From assembly GCA_015179125.1 (NCBI GenBank), contig WHVA01000086.1, positions 62,001 through 126,000 on the forward strand: DNA of 64,000 nucleotides, in the 5' to 3' direction. Of the stretch, positions 13,922-26,300 are shown piece by piece. Made by a program: the position numbers and the translations under genes. The notes under the pieces were generated by a model that saw only the letters and a program-made list of their open reading frames with translations, did no database searches and had not been told where the DNA came from. This DNA is from Gautieria morchelliformis (lineage: Eukaryota > Basidiomycota > Agaricomycetes > Gomphales > Gomphaceae). Each line of letters starts with the position of its first letter. The stretch's first letter is position 1.

Positions 13922-15000
13922 TCGTGTGCTTCGCGCCGCACCACGCTCTCTGTTGCCAGTGATGGCTCGTTATACCGTACTGTACTATATATATGTGTTA
14001 AGTTAATGTTGGCAAAGCCCTCCCTCCATAACTTCTGGTTGTTAGATCTGACTATAGTAGCCACGGGTGTCGATGTCAGCATTGGCGTTTGAACACGTAA
14101 ATATCGATGTCTCCGGCAAGTGCTGCCCTCCAACAAAACTTAGCTGGACAGTTACAGCAGTGGCCTCAGAGTACAGTACTTGACTTCACTTTCTCCATGA
14201 CCTTAATAGTCTGCCGCCGCCCAGCGGATGACATGACTGGAATCAGCGTCCTACTCCCTTGGAATCATATGCCGATACTGGGAAGTCGGAAGCCTTCTGG
14301 ACGCACAAGATGATGGTGTGAGTATTAGAAATTCAAAGCCGTTAACTGGGCCCCGCCAGGTGATGCCTGGTCCAGGTCCTAATGATGCGTTTGTTACTGT
14401 ACTGGTGGTTGCACATCACATACCATCATTGGATTCGGCATATATAGCCAATGGTGGTCTGTGCACCTGGATTATTCACGGGGACCGTTGCTATCTGCAA
14501 TGAAGAAGTACTGGGCGACGTATGTTACACCGCCGACACATGAGCTAAGTTGGCGAAATAGATACTGAGAGGCATGTGCCACATTGGTATTTCTTTGATG
14601 ATCAAGATAAAATGGATCATCGCACTTGAACTGGTGATGTGCATCGCGGGACGTCTGGTACATCACACGGGTGACGGGAGTAGTACCGGAGCGGCCAAGC
14701 CATCTCGCATCGCCTATTTGCTGAGATTGTGATGTTGGCCCTACACATACAACAACAATCATATTGAATTCAATCGAATAAGTACATACCGTAAACTTAG
14801 CAGGAAGCAAAGAAGGCTCATACAGTTGTATGCTTATCATCCCAGATTAGGTTGGTAAGAAATGTAAACCTCCAAAATTTTGTAGCAGAATTTCATACTG
14901 GCCGTTGTCAATGTCGAATTAGATTTGATGGGAAGTCAACGTTTGAACACTCGCGTGACAGGGAGCGCTAGATGACTGGCACCATGAAAATGGTAAGAGA
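13922..15000. other. intergenic, nothing recognised
   Basis: About 1.1 kb downstream of the DyP gene. Frames of 60-120 codons exist on both strands, but none has a recognisable domain, exon pattern or repeat. Confidence 0.4.
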
Positions 15001-15010
15001 TATATATTTA
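15001..15010 (+). promoter_or_regulatory. TATA-like element upstream of the gene starting near 15065
   Basis: TATATATTTA lies 64 bases upstream of ATG 15065 and is followed by a C-rich leader (CACACACCCC). The spacing matches the TATA-to-ATG distance of the DyP gene, so 15065 is preferred over the in-frame ATG at 15217. Confidence 0.45.
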
Positions 15011-15064
15011 TGACTGCTCCTTGTCGCCACCCCACATTCCACACACCCCAAGTTGTTCCCCACA

Positions 15065-18000
15065 ATGGAGGTAGCAGCCGAGCTCACCGCCGAGCTCACC
15101 TACGGCGGCGGTGTCAGACAATCGGGCATTGCCGGCATAGCTCGGTCAGCGCGGTCACCCTGCACCGTCACCGTTAAGGGTAGATGAGCCAGAGCCCGCC
15201 CTTAGGACTTTGTAAAATGCCACCCTATCCTCCTCAATTTCCGGAACTACTCGAGGAGGTGAGGTTCATCCCAGTATGACCCTGCAATGTGAATATGGTA
15301 TTGACCGGCACATTCGTTTGCAGCATGCCTACCTTGTCCAGGTTCTCTCCGAGGTGGCGCACGACTCCGGCGCACTCGAGCATACATGCATTCTCTTAGA
15401 CTCCTTACGTGCCGACTTGCGCACCTGTACCATGCAAGTCGCCGACCTTGAGCGAGAGAAGTGCGCAGCCTCCGTATCCGCCGGGCTTGCGAAGTAGGCT
15501 GACTATAACTTTCTATCCAGCCGGGCAAGCTCACCCAAGCATCACGATTCAAAAGTCGCATCTTCCGCATCAAAATTTTATCACCGTGTCACTGCGAGCA
15601 TCCACTCTGACAAGGACAAAGACAAGCATGAAACGGGCGAAGGCGAGAAGCATGAGCGACTGCTGGCTGCATGGACCAGGAAACGCACGCTTGCTACCGA
15701 AGTGAAGAATCTTGAAATCAAAGTGCGGATATGAGCGTATTATTTACTTTAACTAACCTACTCTGACTAGGCCCAGCTCCTTCGGCGACAGAACCGTCAC
15801 CATGACGAACTCCAACGAAGGCTAGTCGCTCTCTACGCCAATATCACAGAGAGTAAGAAGCCCCGTGTGTCTTACAGCCTGAACACATCATAGTGATAAC
15901 TGACCATTCACTGAATCAGCGAGCCGGGAAGAAGATGAAGCAGACGAGGACGCACGCCGTGCTCAGCTCAGACTGCATGAAGCCCAGAGAACACTTGATA
16001 GACACAAAACGCTCACGGGACTCCTTAGGCATGGGGATTATGCCCTGATCAATGCTGGTCGCCATCTTTCCGCTACGGACTCAAGTGAGAGCTCTGCCGT
16101 TGATGGTGAGTCGTCGAATTATCACGGCGGTTTATACTGTAAATAAAAACCACTTTGTCTTCCGATTATAGCTGCCAAGAGATGCGCTATCCAGACATCT
16201 GTTGTGGTAGATCAAGCAAAACGTCTCGAGCCGCACTTTTTCGAACAAGAGAAGGGTGTTGAAGTGTTGAATGCGTGAGTATCCCCTCCCATGTTACGTG
16301 AAGAGACGCATCGTGTGATATTGCAATATCCTTATCCGCTGTTCTCCAAATATCATGACGTGTCCTTAACATTGAACATTACAGAGGCTGGCTTGGTGAT
16401 ATCCTCCAGGCGACATCTTCTGACAAATCACGTGAGTCAACTCCCAGTTTTGCTCGAGATAACCTCTCACCCCCGACATCTTGGATGCAGCTATCTCCCT
16501 TCAATCCTTGAAACCACACCACACCGCGCTTTTATCTCTGATCTCACGAGCGGACCAACAGGCCAGAGATCATGAGGTCGCGGCCCATCGTGCTTCTCAA
16601 CGATGGTCTGATGCTCGGGCACGGAGGGACGCCCTGAAGAGGCGTGTTTTGGTTAAGTGGGCAAGTTCGGAAATGGAGAATGGCGGTGAGAGGTCTCTCG
16701 CTGGTCAAGGAGTGGAGATAGCTGGTGTCGCTAGTATGAGGGATATCACTTCAGGGCTGGAGAATGTCATTCCGATCGCTGTCCCGCAACGCTCGTCTGC
16801 TACTGCCGGTCTGTCATCCTCTAGTGAGCAGCGGCAGCGAGTGGAGCGAGATGACCCAATGCGACGTGCATCTCCCCTAGCTGTCCCCGAATCTCATGCA
16901 CTGCAGCCACCGTCACAATTACCGCACCAGAAGCTAACCCCTCATGTCACTACCGTGCCCTCGTCCGCTGTATCATCGCCTCCAAAACCCAGTTCCGACC
17001 CACGCACAGACGGTCAACGCGGGCCTGTGGAATTTAAGCCGAGTCAACCTTCCCCCGCCGTGCACAGGCTACCATCTCCGGACCCAAGCATACGTGAACG
17101 TTCCGTTGCGTCGCGTCAGGCTCCCTCTCCGGATTCAACACATCAGCCTGTTTCAACAGAACTCGCGACGCGCCAACGAGAGTCCATTATTCAACCGAGT
17201 CGACAAGTGGATCCTAGCCCTCGGTATGATCGACAAACGCAGCTTGGGTCTGGTAATTCACAAGGCCCAAGTCCCCGATTGCAGTCTGAGGTACTTTCTG
17301 GAACTGGACAAGATGATGCCTTGCCTCACTCTCAACCTCAGCTTCCTCAGGGACAGCGTTTGCCCCATGCGGCTAAACTGTCTCAACCAGCCTTGAAGCC
17401 CTCGCAAGCAATTCAACAGAACGCGAGATTGCCGAATAATTCGAATCCGAATACAGGTGCCCGTCCTTTACCTCCAACATCGATCCAGAGTGTCGGGTCG
17501 GGGATAGCAGAGCCTCGTGAAGCACCACCACGACCTCTTCCTCAGTCTCATCCAACCCGCCAAGATTTACCTCAAGTCAGTATGCGGTCATCACACGGAG
17601 ATTTTGACTCTCCTAATACCATGTCGTCTTTGAGCAACTATCAGGTTGGTAGACATGAAATCCAAACAGCTAGCGGCTCCTCTCGTTCCGAATCAAACCA
17701 ACCACAGGATATTGTGGAAAATTCTGCATCTGTAGTCAAACGGCCATCCCAGAAACAAGCAGCTCGTGGTATCCTCAAGCAGTCCCCAGTTTCTGTGACA
17801 TCGCGCCCCTCATCAGCGGTCGATGCGGACCCCTGGGGTGTTAAAGTCGCTGCTGCGACGTCTCGTCCCCAGCCCAAGCTAAAAACTATGTTCAATCTCT
17901 GGCGGTCGATGGATGGCTTCAAGCCAGCAGATCCCGATCCGTCTACTGCTCGTGTTCCTGCGCAGCAAGAGCCCCAGCAGCCGCCGCCGCCACCCAAGGC

Positions 18001-18865
18001 GAACCCAAGAGCTGCAGTGCAAGTACTTCGTTTTGTCGATGCTATTGAGATAATCCCCAGGCCCGCCGTTGACTCGGACCCATACGAAGATGAAGATGAA
18101 GAAGATGAAGAACAACTACCTCCCTCTCCCCGACGCGGGTCGATGATCTGGTCACAGGGCGAGGAGGCCGCCATGGAAGAAGGTGAGGATGAATTCGGTG
18201 GTCATGGATATGACTCCGAACCTCCGCCCGGTGCGGGAGTTCCCATAAACAAAACGCTTGCCGTGGATCTATCTCAGTGGTCCGCCTCAAGTGTGTCATC
18301 GTCACATTCAACGGAGCATTCATCTCATACCAAGTCATCCTCGTCCATCACACCGCCGTCTTCCGCGATTTCTGCTTCTCCGTTATTACCATCATACTAC
18401 ACAACTCCAGATGATGGCTGGATCCCGCCCACGCATGAGCTACATGCGCAGAAAGGCGCGGGTGAAGACAAGGAAAGAATACGGCTGGAGGGTGGTGAGC
18501 GCATTCGAAAAGAGGTTACTGCGCTGAGCTTGTTGAGCGGCGCTGGGGTTGGCCCACCTCAGACGGCCCCGCAGGATCACCGGTATGCTCAAAGTGCAAT
18601 AGGTCGCGTAGGGGAAGATGACGGAATGTCCCACAATGGTCTCCACACGCGATCCAGGGATGCCATCAACATGGGGCGCTTTTTGCCTCCCTCGGGGCAG
18701 CACTTGGAACCTGTCAATATTCCGAATCATCCATTCCTTAACCATGGCTCTTCCGGTCAAACGTCACATAGGAGTTCAAAATCGGAGCATGAGCTCTTGC
18801 ACAATATATTTCCTTCGCCGGCCCAGTCAACTATCTCAGAGAGAGATTTATTGTTTTCGCCTTGA
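15065..18865 (+). CDS. large coiled-coil / low-complexity protein, function unknown
   Basis: I do not recognise this family. A spliced model reads through about eight exons. The first is MEVAAELTAELTYGGG, then a segment containing MPPYPPQFPELLEE (15217-15258). Helical, charged exons follow (HAYLVQVLSEVAHDSG; AQLLRRQNRHHDELQRRL; SREEDEADEDARRAQ), with introns near 15259-15323, 15727-15770, 15853-15919, 16106-16171, 16275-16383 and 16432-16490. The last exon (about 16491-18865) encodes about 790 residues that are mostly Ser/Pro/Gln-rich and probably disordered. It includes a conserved-looking patch MFNLWRSMDGF (17889 on) and an acidic run DEDEEDEEQ (18090). The junction at 15494-15520 requires a 27-base intron. 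The first intron is ambiguous: it could be 26 or about 95 bases, both in frame. The stop is TGA at 18865. Confidence 0.6.
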
Positions 18866-19306
18866 CCCCCAATGGCATATACCATGGGTGGATTATTCTG
18901 TTATGATATACATCGCACCGAGGATGCTGTGCCAGATGATGTACCTACTGTAGCTAAGCTATTCAATACTGGTGGATATGTATTCTGATTGGGCAGGATG
19001 TAACCCATCATGTGGACTTCGATGACTATAGCCACGTAAAAGAATGTGAGACCCATCGATCGTGTACCGTATGAAAGAGAATCGCTGTGTGCAACTTGGG
19101 TCTGCTTAGTTTAATTATATATAGGATTACAATTGCGACCTGAGTTGAAGGATCATCAACTCTTGGGAAGACGACCTATACAATACATCCTGCAAATATT
19201 CGAAACAAATTCCGGCCGTCTAGGCTAAATTCTAAGGTCGCTTGGTCAATAAGTCCTTCCCGTTACGCGCCACAAGCCTCCGCTGGAACACTTGGTTCGA
19301 CTGATA
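18866..19306. other. convergent intergenic region
   Basis: The 3' ends of two convergent genes face each other here. No other gene or repeat was seen. Confidence 0.4.
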
Positions 19307-20575
19307 TCAGTTGCTGGCGGGAATCACCATTTTTGGACTCGGCTGAAGTTGTACAGTCCTGACCACATTCGACTTGCCAGGGTTGCTCAAGAAAACACTG
19401 TCTTGCTCCGTTACGGAGTGCACTGGAATTGCAGTACCGTTTGAGTGTGGTATCATATCCTGTTCCCGGTTGCCCTCGGCTGTACTGTAACTGTATCGGT
19501 GAGGCAGCTTCCCATATGGTCGGACAACGTCTAACTCGAAATCATGCTCCTCGCTCGCATCTGATGAGCCACGCGTAGAATCAAAAGAGAGCCGGCTGAT
19601 GATCTCATCCTTGGCACCGGCCCAAAAGTTCGCCAGTCCAAACCTTGGTGGTCCTCGTATCGAGAGGTGGGGAAATGAGGAAGATGACATATCAGCACCG
19701 TCGAATTTGGAACGCAACGGTGGTGACTGGTTTTGTGTGCGCAATTGTGTATGCCTTGGTGACGACAAAGTGGAAATGGACGAAGGTGGGAAGAAGGACA
19801 ATTCAGAAAGTGGGATGCGTTTGATGGTCGAAGGGCTTCCTGGGGATATGGTATGTGCTGCCGCCGTTTCCGAATCGACGCTGACGTTCCAGTCCGAGGA
19901 ACTGCTATGAATGCGTGGGATTGCCCGGGTGTGGATCTCAGATGTAGAATGAAGCGAATGTGACAAATGTTCTGGGCGTGCTCGCGAGGAGCTATGGGTA
20001 TGTTTCGCCTTATTTGCGGCGACAGCCTGGATGGGGATGTAGAGCACCTGACGGAGATGGATGGTATCGTGCGTCCATAGCTTATTCGCGCTCCTGAGAG
20101 TTGCCAAAGAGATATTGTACTTGAGCGCGACGCCCGGGAGGGAGTCGCCCGGCCGAACCTGTTAATTTGGTGAGAAAGGGAAAGCGCCAAGTAAGATGGT
20201 CCTTGCATGATGCACAATGACTTCCGCTTCCGCCTGCGCGGTCTCTGTTCCGGGAGCGACATCAAAAGACCCCTCGTCTTGAAATGGATCCATGTTCGTG
20301 CTAATGGCTTTCCTGAGCGAGGGACGTGTTTCATGCAGGTCGTCCGAGGCGCCAGATGGACCACGGACACCTTGGAATTCGTCTTGTGACCGCAGTGGAT
20401 CACCTGCTTTGGTTTGCGACTGGGGGTGATGGCATGAGCCAGGAGATTCGATGTATTCTGTCGTTGAGGGGTCTGCGATTGCCTCAGTAACATCATTAAC
20501 ACTGATGTCGAGCCAGGGATTTGCACTGAGGCCATCATGTACTTCTGGGGTGACATGGTCCGGCAACCGAAGCAT
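19307..20575 (-). CDS. LysM-domain protein, probably intracellular
   Basis: Two exons (20575-20207 and 20158-19307) give about 406 residues. The LysM domain spans the junction: VIVHH at the end of exon 1, then VRPGDSLPGVALKYNISLA and LRSANKLWTHDTIHLRQVLYIPI at the start of exon 2. No signal peptide is visible and the domain is central with long Ser-rich flanks, which resembles eukaryotic LYSMD-type proteins rather than secreted chitin-binding effectors; that distinction is inference. The C-terminal half contains SSSFPHLSIRGPPRFGLANF and acidic stretches but no other domain I know. The intron is 48 bases with a GC donor (GCAAGG) and AG acceptor. A GT-AG solution would not restore the LysM reading frame. 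The start ATG at 20575 was chosen because that frame leads directly into the LysM. Confidence 0.75.
20159..20206 (-). other. GC-AG intron in the LysM gene
   Basis: A 48-base intron on the minus strand begins GCAAGG and ends TTAACAG. Removing it joins VIVHH to VRPGDSL and makes a continuous LysM domain. Unspliced, the frame stops just before the acceptor. Confidence 0.6.
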
Positions 20576-20838
20576 TTCATCTCATCCCAATCTTATTCAG
20601 AGACATCAGTAACAGGGAACAACATAATAGAGTCCTCTGTACCAGTTGCGATTAAAAGCCTCTCAATACCAAGGGAGATGCAGGATGAACAACATCATCA
20701 TCCATGAGATCAGATGTGGGCGATGCGGGGCGACGTCAGCTCGTAGCGCGCGGAAAATCGCGGCGGAGCGAGAATATTTAAACTTTTTGCGCTTCACCAC
20801 CAACGCACCAACGTCGACTAGCAGCAATAACAAGCACA

Positions 20839-22744
20839 ATGGTAACACTGTGGAGGCTTGTCTCACAGAAGGTTCAATTCCGCAGTGTGGCCTCAAAATG
20901 GGGAAACAAAAGCTCTGTGACAGTCCCGGTACCTCATGTGCTTGGAATCCATCATCCCCCTGACCGCTGTGTCTATGATCCACACCTTCTTGATGCCTAG
21001 AAGATGCTGTCAAGCGTGCTCTGCATCCGGTCCATGCTGATAGAGCTGTCACCCGCAGTTTAAAGGCATTGCAGCTGTTGAATGGTCAAGACAACGATCA
21101 AGGTGTTAACCTGTCTTCCGAGCATGAGGTTTTATATTTCTTGCATGGAACCTGGCTCTGGAGAGCAAGCTGTATCCTTGACAAATTTGTACGGGTCAAA
21201 GGCATAGGCAAACACTTCCAGTTTGCAGCTATGAATACAGCGCAATTGCAACTTGAAATCCAAGGACGATTAACTTCTATTGATGGTGGCCTTGTGGATA
21301 TCAATATCATGGAACTGAAAAGTGAAGGAATTGTAAGACATTTCTGGGAAGCTATCATAAATCGTGGACATGGAGATGCCCAACTCCCTTGGGATGGGAG
21401 AACAAGGTGGGATCCAGTGGACATGATTCTCCTTAAGGTGTGTGCCACTACTATGTAAATCTTGGTTGTATTATATGATCATGTTCAGGTTGCCAGCTAC
21501 ATGGTGTTTCATAAAATGACTTGGCTGTGCTGGACTGCTGCATCCCATCTCATAGTGTTTCGCCTTGTGCATCACCCTCCACAAAAACCATATCTAGTCA
21601 TATCAGATGTTGTCCAGGTGGATGATACACGAAAGCCTGACCCAGACCCTGTCGACAAGCGAATTGGTGAGCGCTGGATGACATGTGTAGTGGGCTGTTC
21701 GCTTGGCAGTATTGCAGCACATAGTCAAGGCAAATTTCATTTTCATGTCGAAGACCACACCTCTGTCATTGGAGATCCAAATCCTACCCCGGAAGAACAG
21801 AAATTGAAGGCCTTGTCAGACTCAATCATGTCAGCTGCAGGGACAAGCAGTGGCTCTAATTGGACACCACAATCTGGGAGGCAAAGAAGTCCATATATTG
21901 ATGTAAGACTCCATATAACTTGTTGAGGTTTCAGAAACCTATTTCTGAGCATTGTTAGGCTTTCCTTATATTCTCAAAAGGAGAAGTCCCTGGAGCCTTA
22001 GCCGCCCTCTGGTTGCTTCTCCGTTGTTGACAAAGACAGAACAATGTGACCAAGCAGGACTGCCATACAATTATCAGAAGATGGAAGATATTTTGTCCTC
22101 AACGATTCCTTGGCTTAATGTGAATGGCTTCCTTGGGTGTGGCAGCACTGGTGAGGTGTTCTCTGGCTCATGGCAGGGTAAAGATGTTGCTGTCAAGATT
22201 GCAGAGAGTAAGAAGGCACGGGTTAGATTGCGCTTGGAAAGTGTTTGGTATGCTAGGATTGCAGAGAGAGAACCCGCAAAGGACATTCTGCCCACTTTCT
22301 TTGGGTGGTTTCGACACTCCTTTTTTGACATGCTGGTTTTGAGTAACGAAGGCAGTGCTTTGGATTCTTGGAATGACTTACTTCCAGATGAGAGGTATGT
22401 TCTCCCACCTGTTGTGAGTTCTCTGAATCAAACACACTTCAGACTAGAATTATTCTCCATGGCTCTGAAGTTGCACCAGGCGGGAATATGTCATAGGGAT
22501 CTTGAGCCACGGAATGTACTACATTCCATCACTGGCCAGCTGAAACTGGTCGATCTGAGTGAGGCAGTATCAGAACACCAATGTTGTGGGATAGTAGTAA
22601 GTTCATCCTGGCCAGTTCTCTTCATTATTTGAGTTGACTGTTTGAATATCATAGCAGTCAGGCAGTCAAAAGTGTCATCAATCACACCTCTTAGACTGTT
22701 CTGAAATAATTCAGCTCCGACACGCACTGGATCTGGATAGTTGA
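20839..22744 (+). pseudogene. frameshifted member of a gene family with a C-terminal kinase-like domain
   Basis: Coding starts at MVTLWRLVSQKVQFRSVASK (20839). It continues through PHLLDA, then after a one-base loss near 20996-20998 through DAVKRALHPVHADRAV and KALQLLNGQDNDQGVNL to ILLK, intron about 21439-21488, then VASYMVFHKMTWLCW to SPYID near 21903. The C-terminal exon (about 22060-22610) has protein-kinase marks: a glycine loop GCGSTGEVFSGSW, VAVKIAE (Lys), and HRDLEPRNVL (catalytic loop). The metal-binding DFG is replaced by VDLSEA, so this may be a pseudokinase. A final exon ending near 22744 (CSEIIQLRHALDLDS) is tentative. A second copy (pieces at 61844-61410, 55277-55170 and 54516-54846) lacks the one-base deletion, which is how the frameshift was recognised. 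A further frame change near 21960-22030 is likely. The family function is unknown to me. Confidence 0.55.
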
Positions 22745-23365
22745 TAGACCTGTCAGCAGAGATTACAACAAACACTGGATACTTCTGTTCAAGTTTACAA
22801 GAATACATACAGTTATTGTTGCTGATACAAAACTACACGACAGAAACCTGACCAACGAGTCGGGGATTGCGTCTAGGTGCGGAAGCTCAGGCTGATGTTC
22901 ACCGTTGGTTCGCAGAAGAAAGGACAACAAAACAACAAGTGGATCGGAGAGATCGTCAGACGGCGGCGGCTGTTTGGAAAATGCTAACCAGAGGGCTTTC
23001 ATGTGTTCTGCAAGCAAATGGGCAAAAAGGAGGAGTCAGCTCGCTCTGGAGATGAAAGACGATGGAATGAATGAGAAGCCATAAAACCTGGGAGACTCTT
23101 GCACAAGCATCGGTGATGGGGTTTCCAAGCCCGCTCGCATTGACGGGTCGCTGTGTGGAACACAGGCGACGATGCAGTCCTCTCTCATGTTTGATTCTAC
23201 ATCCAGCTTGTGCACTTTTCCTGCATCCACAGGCATAACTGGAGGGTCAAAGATGTAGGAGCGCAACAGAGAAATTCCGTGTGACCATGTAAGGTCATAA
23301 TAACTCGGGGAACATCTGATGCAAAAACCACCCCACACGGGCCCAGATTCCGATGAGCCATGCGT
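22745..23365. other. unassigned spacer left of the CSF1 duplicate
   Basis: Short frames occur on both strands (for example 23036-23365 minus, which runs into the CSF1 duplicate without matching CSF1). I recognise nothing in it. Confidence 0.35.
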
Positions 23366-26300
23366 CAGATTTGGATGTTTGGGGAATTGCTGTAAGACGG
23401 TCAGTGCATGCTCTACCTTTGTGATAAACGTCGACGAGGCCAAAGACATTATCCACGATTTCAGGGTCCAGATCCAGGATGAACCCATCAACGTATGCAG
23501 ATACATACCATTGTCGTACGTTGGGTGAGGTTCCAGGACAAAATCAGCCTTCATTCCGGGATACAGGAGCTTGTTACGAGACTGATGTCGATCACCGTCA
23601 AACTGGGTGGGTTTTGACTGGTCAAACCTATCTGTCCTTTAATATGCGTGGGGTACGTAACGCAAGACAATGACGTACTGCTTCACGAACTGGAAGGAAA
23701 GCCTGCCTAAGCATGCATGTCCGGACTGGTAACACTTCGCAGAGAAGGCTGCTGTCTTCACTGACATTAAGAAAGCAGGGACTGGGATAGACCCTATCGC
23801 GTCCACCTCTATCTCATTCCTGAGTGCCAGCGGGAACGCAATACCTATGTCTTTGACATCAATAAGCAATGTTCGGTTATCTAGAAAAGAATTCGATCTC
23901 TTCAAGGAAGTTGTTGCCTTCTGCACCTCAAATGTGCGCATCACACATTTTGTCTTTTTCTTTATCTCTTCGAGCTCGAGGGAGTGCTGCTCATGCCGGA
24001 GACGCTGTTCAGCCTTTATTCAAGAGACAATCAGTCGGTATGACCAGAAGGTCAAAAGCGTTTCTTCCCACACCTGTATATGATCAATCATGTCCCCCAT
24101 TCGCCAATGGAATTAGGAGACATAACCGAATGCATCCGGCTAACTTGTACATGAAGAATACGGGATAACCGGACGCCAGGAGAAGTGGCTGGGTAGCCAC
24201 TAGCTTTAACATCCAGGACCATATATGCAGACCTTAAGCTATGGTCAAATCCAAGGCTAGGCCGTGTATCCGTTGAATGGTAAGAGAGGGCCAGAGCAAG
24301 GTTGGACACAGTGAAGTCCCATGCTGATCCATTTTCATTTCTCAAAGTGCCTGTCATCTGGCGTGATGTGAGAGCAAGGGTTGTAGTCGGAGTTTCTATC
24401 CCAATACGGAATCCCTGCAACATAAACACTACGTCATACTTCATAGAAAGTGTCGAAGGTTTCTTGGGAGAGGATCTGTTTTTACGGCCCTCAGCAATGT
24501 CCAGTACTTCATAGAAATGGGATCCGAGGTTCTGCTGAACAACCAGAGTATCATCCATGTACTTTGGCTTCAGAGGGAGTGAAATATAGTCAATGATGGC
24601 ATGAGATCGTAATTGAAAGCCGTCGTAATTGCCTGAAGCCGGGAATGCAGGGAAAGGCAACTTGATGCTTGTCACTGTATGCCCCGTTGTTTCACCGGGT
24701 TGTCCCCCAATTCAAAGCAATTGGGAGGCTAGTTCCACACCAAAGGCAAACCTTGGCATCTGCGTGTTCAGTGCCACGCTACGTAAAAACCCTACAATGT
24801 CATGCATGTCCCAGGAAAACCATGTGCCGTGCATGACCTGTAATGACACCCCGAGTTGCTTGACAGACGATTTAAAGTCGACCATGGGAAGGGAACTATG
24901 CTTGCCTACCTTTCGTCGTCCGGATGACTGCACACTCTGGCGCTTCTCCAATTCGGCGAGAACTTCCTGAGTCATCACATGTATGTTCCTAAATCTCACT
25001 TCGTTAGTGTATTTCATCTCAGGAAACGAGGACACTGATGGCAAATATTGGGTTCGCCATTCCTCGATAAGACGATAAGTCAGCAAAGCACTTCGGGGCA
25101 CATTCAGCATTAAACTATGCATGGTGAGCAATCCGTGAATAACGGGCGTATGATCCCTGAACATTCGGTAGCTAGCGTCAATGATCAAGGAGGAAAATGC
25201 GAGACTGGTAAGAATATCCCGGCCATCAGGGTTGAAAGGTTCTGTCCTGTCATAGGCCTGCCCAACGCACGTATACACGTTGGATGACTTGAGTAAAACC
25301 TTTCCCGAAATCAAATAAGGTTGCGTCCTCAGAAAGGGGATTGTGTATAGGACCGACACGACGAAGCTAACATCGGTCAGTCCGACTGCAAGCACCATGC
25401 CCTCTATGGCTGCCTGGATAGATGTATTTCCCATGTAGCCGAAGTAGACGTTGGAGGAAGACGATAAAGCTAGGATGTATGGTGAAGTGCACGCCCTCGA
25501 CTACAGCAGATAGAACATGATGACGAGTAGATGCTGAGTTGATGAATGCACCTACAGATGCGCCTGGCACCTTGACCGGTAGTACTGTGAGCGCATAAGT
25601 CCTGTACCGATATACCAGGTGGAAGGGTCCGAGGGTCAGTGTATTGCCCAAGGTTTTATCAAGAGAACGTTCGAAGCCGAAAAAAGTCCAGTTACCAGAA
25701 TGGAACGATAATACAGGGACTTGGGTGCATCGGCAGTGTGGATCGTCGGTGGAAGCATGTACCCTCGAAAGGAAACAATATCGAACGAATGGGAGTTGGG
25801 CTACATCCTGATGAGACAACTCGACACCCCATCCTATTAGTTTCTCACAGAGTATGGTGAAGAGGTCATCCATTCGTTCAGATGAAACTGATATGTCTGT
25901 TACAGAGGTTGCCGCACCAAGCATTTTCCTATGGGAACTATCAAGAGAACGCAAGCAATGTCGAAGATACATGAAAAGTTTCCAAGACGGATCACGGCGC
26001 ACGCATAGAGGTCGGCCAAGTTGGATCAAGAGTGATGGTTGTGTCAGAGTAAGGGGGTCGTCTATAAGTATGCCTCGGGAAGACTCAAGATACCCCAAAG
26101 TTGGTGCTGCATCGCCACCCTCAAAGAACTATTACGTTTTGAGCGAGTCGCAGCTTTCTGAATAACCGATACAAGAGAATCAAGGGTCGCCATTACTAAC
26201 TCTGGAGAAGTATTCCCCAGAAACTGTACCCGGCTGTCACCCAATCTCACGTGGAGATTGTCCAAAGTAGATACGGTCTTCGACTCGTCTACTTCAAGCG

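Noticed and set aside
17641..18174. Minus-strand ORF of 177 codons opposite the large hypothetical gene
   Set aside because: It is a mirror of the Ser/Pro/Glu-rich exon on the plus strand and has no independent support.
19531..20580. Minus-strand ORF of 349 codons in a different frame from the LysM gene
   Set aside because: It overlaps the LysM gene for its whole length; its translation is Ser/Arg/His-rich without a domain, whereas the spliced LysM frame gives a recognisable domain.
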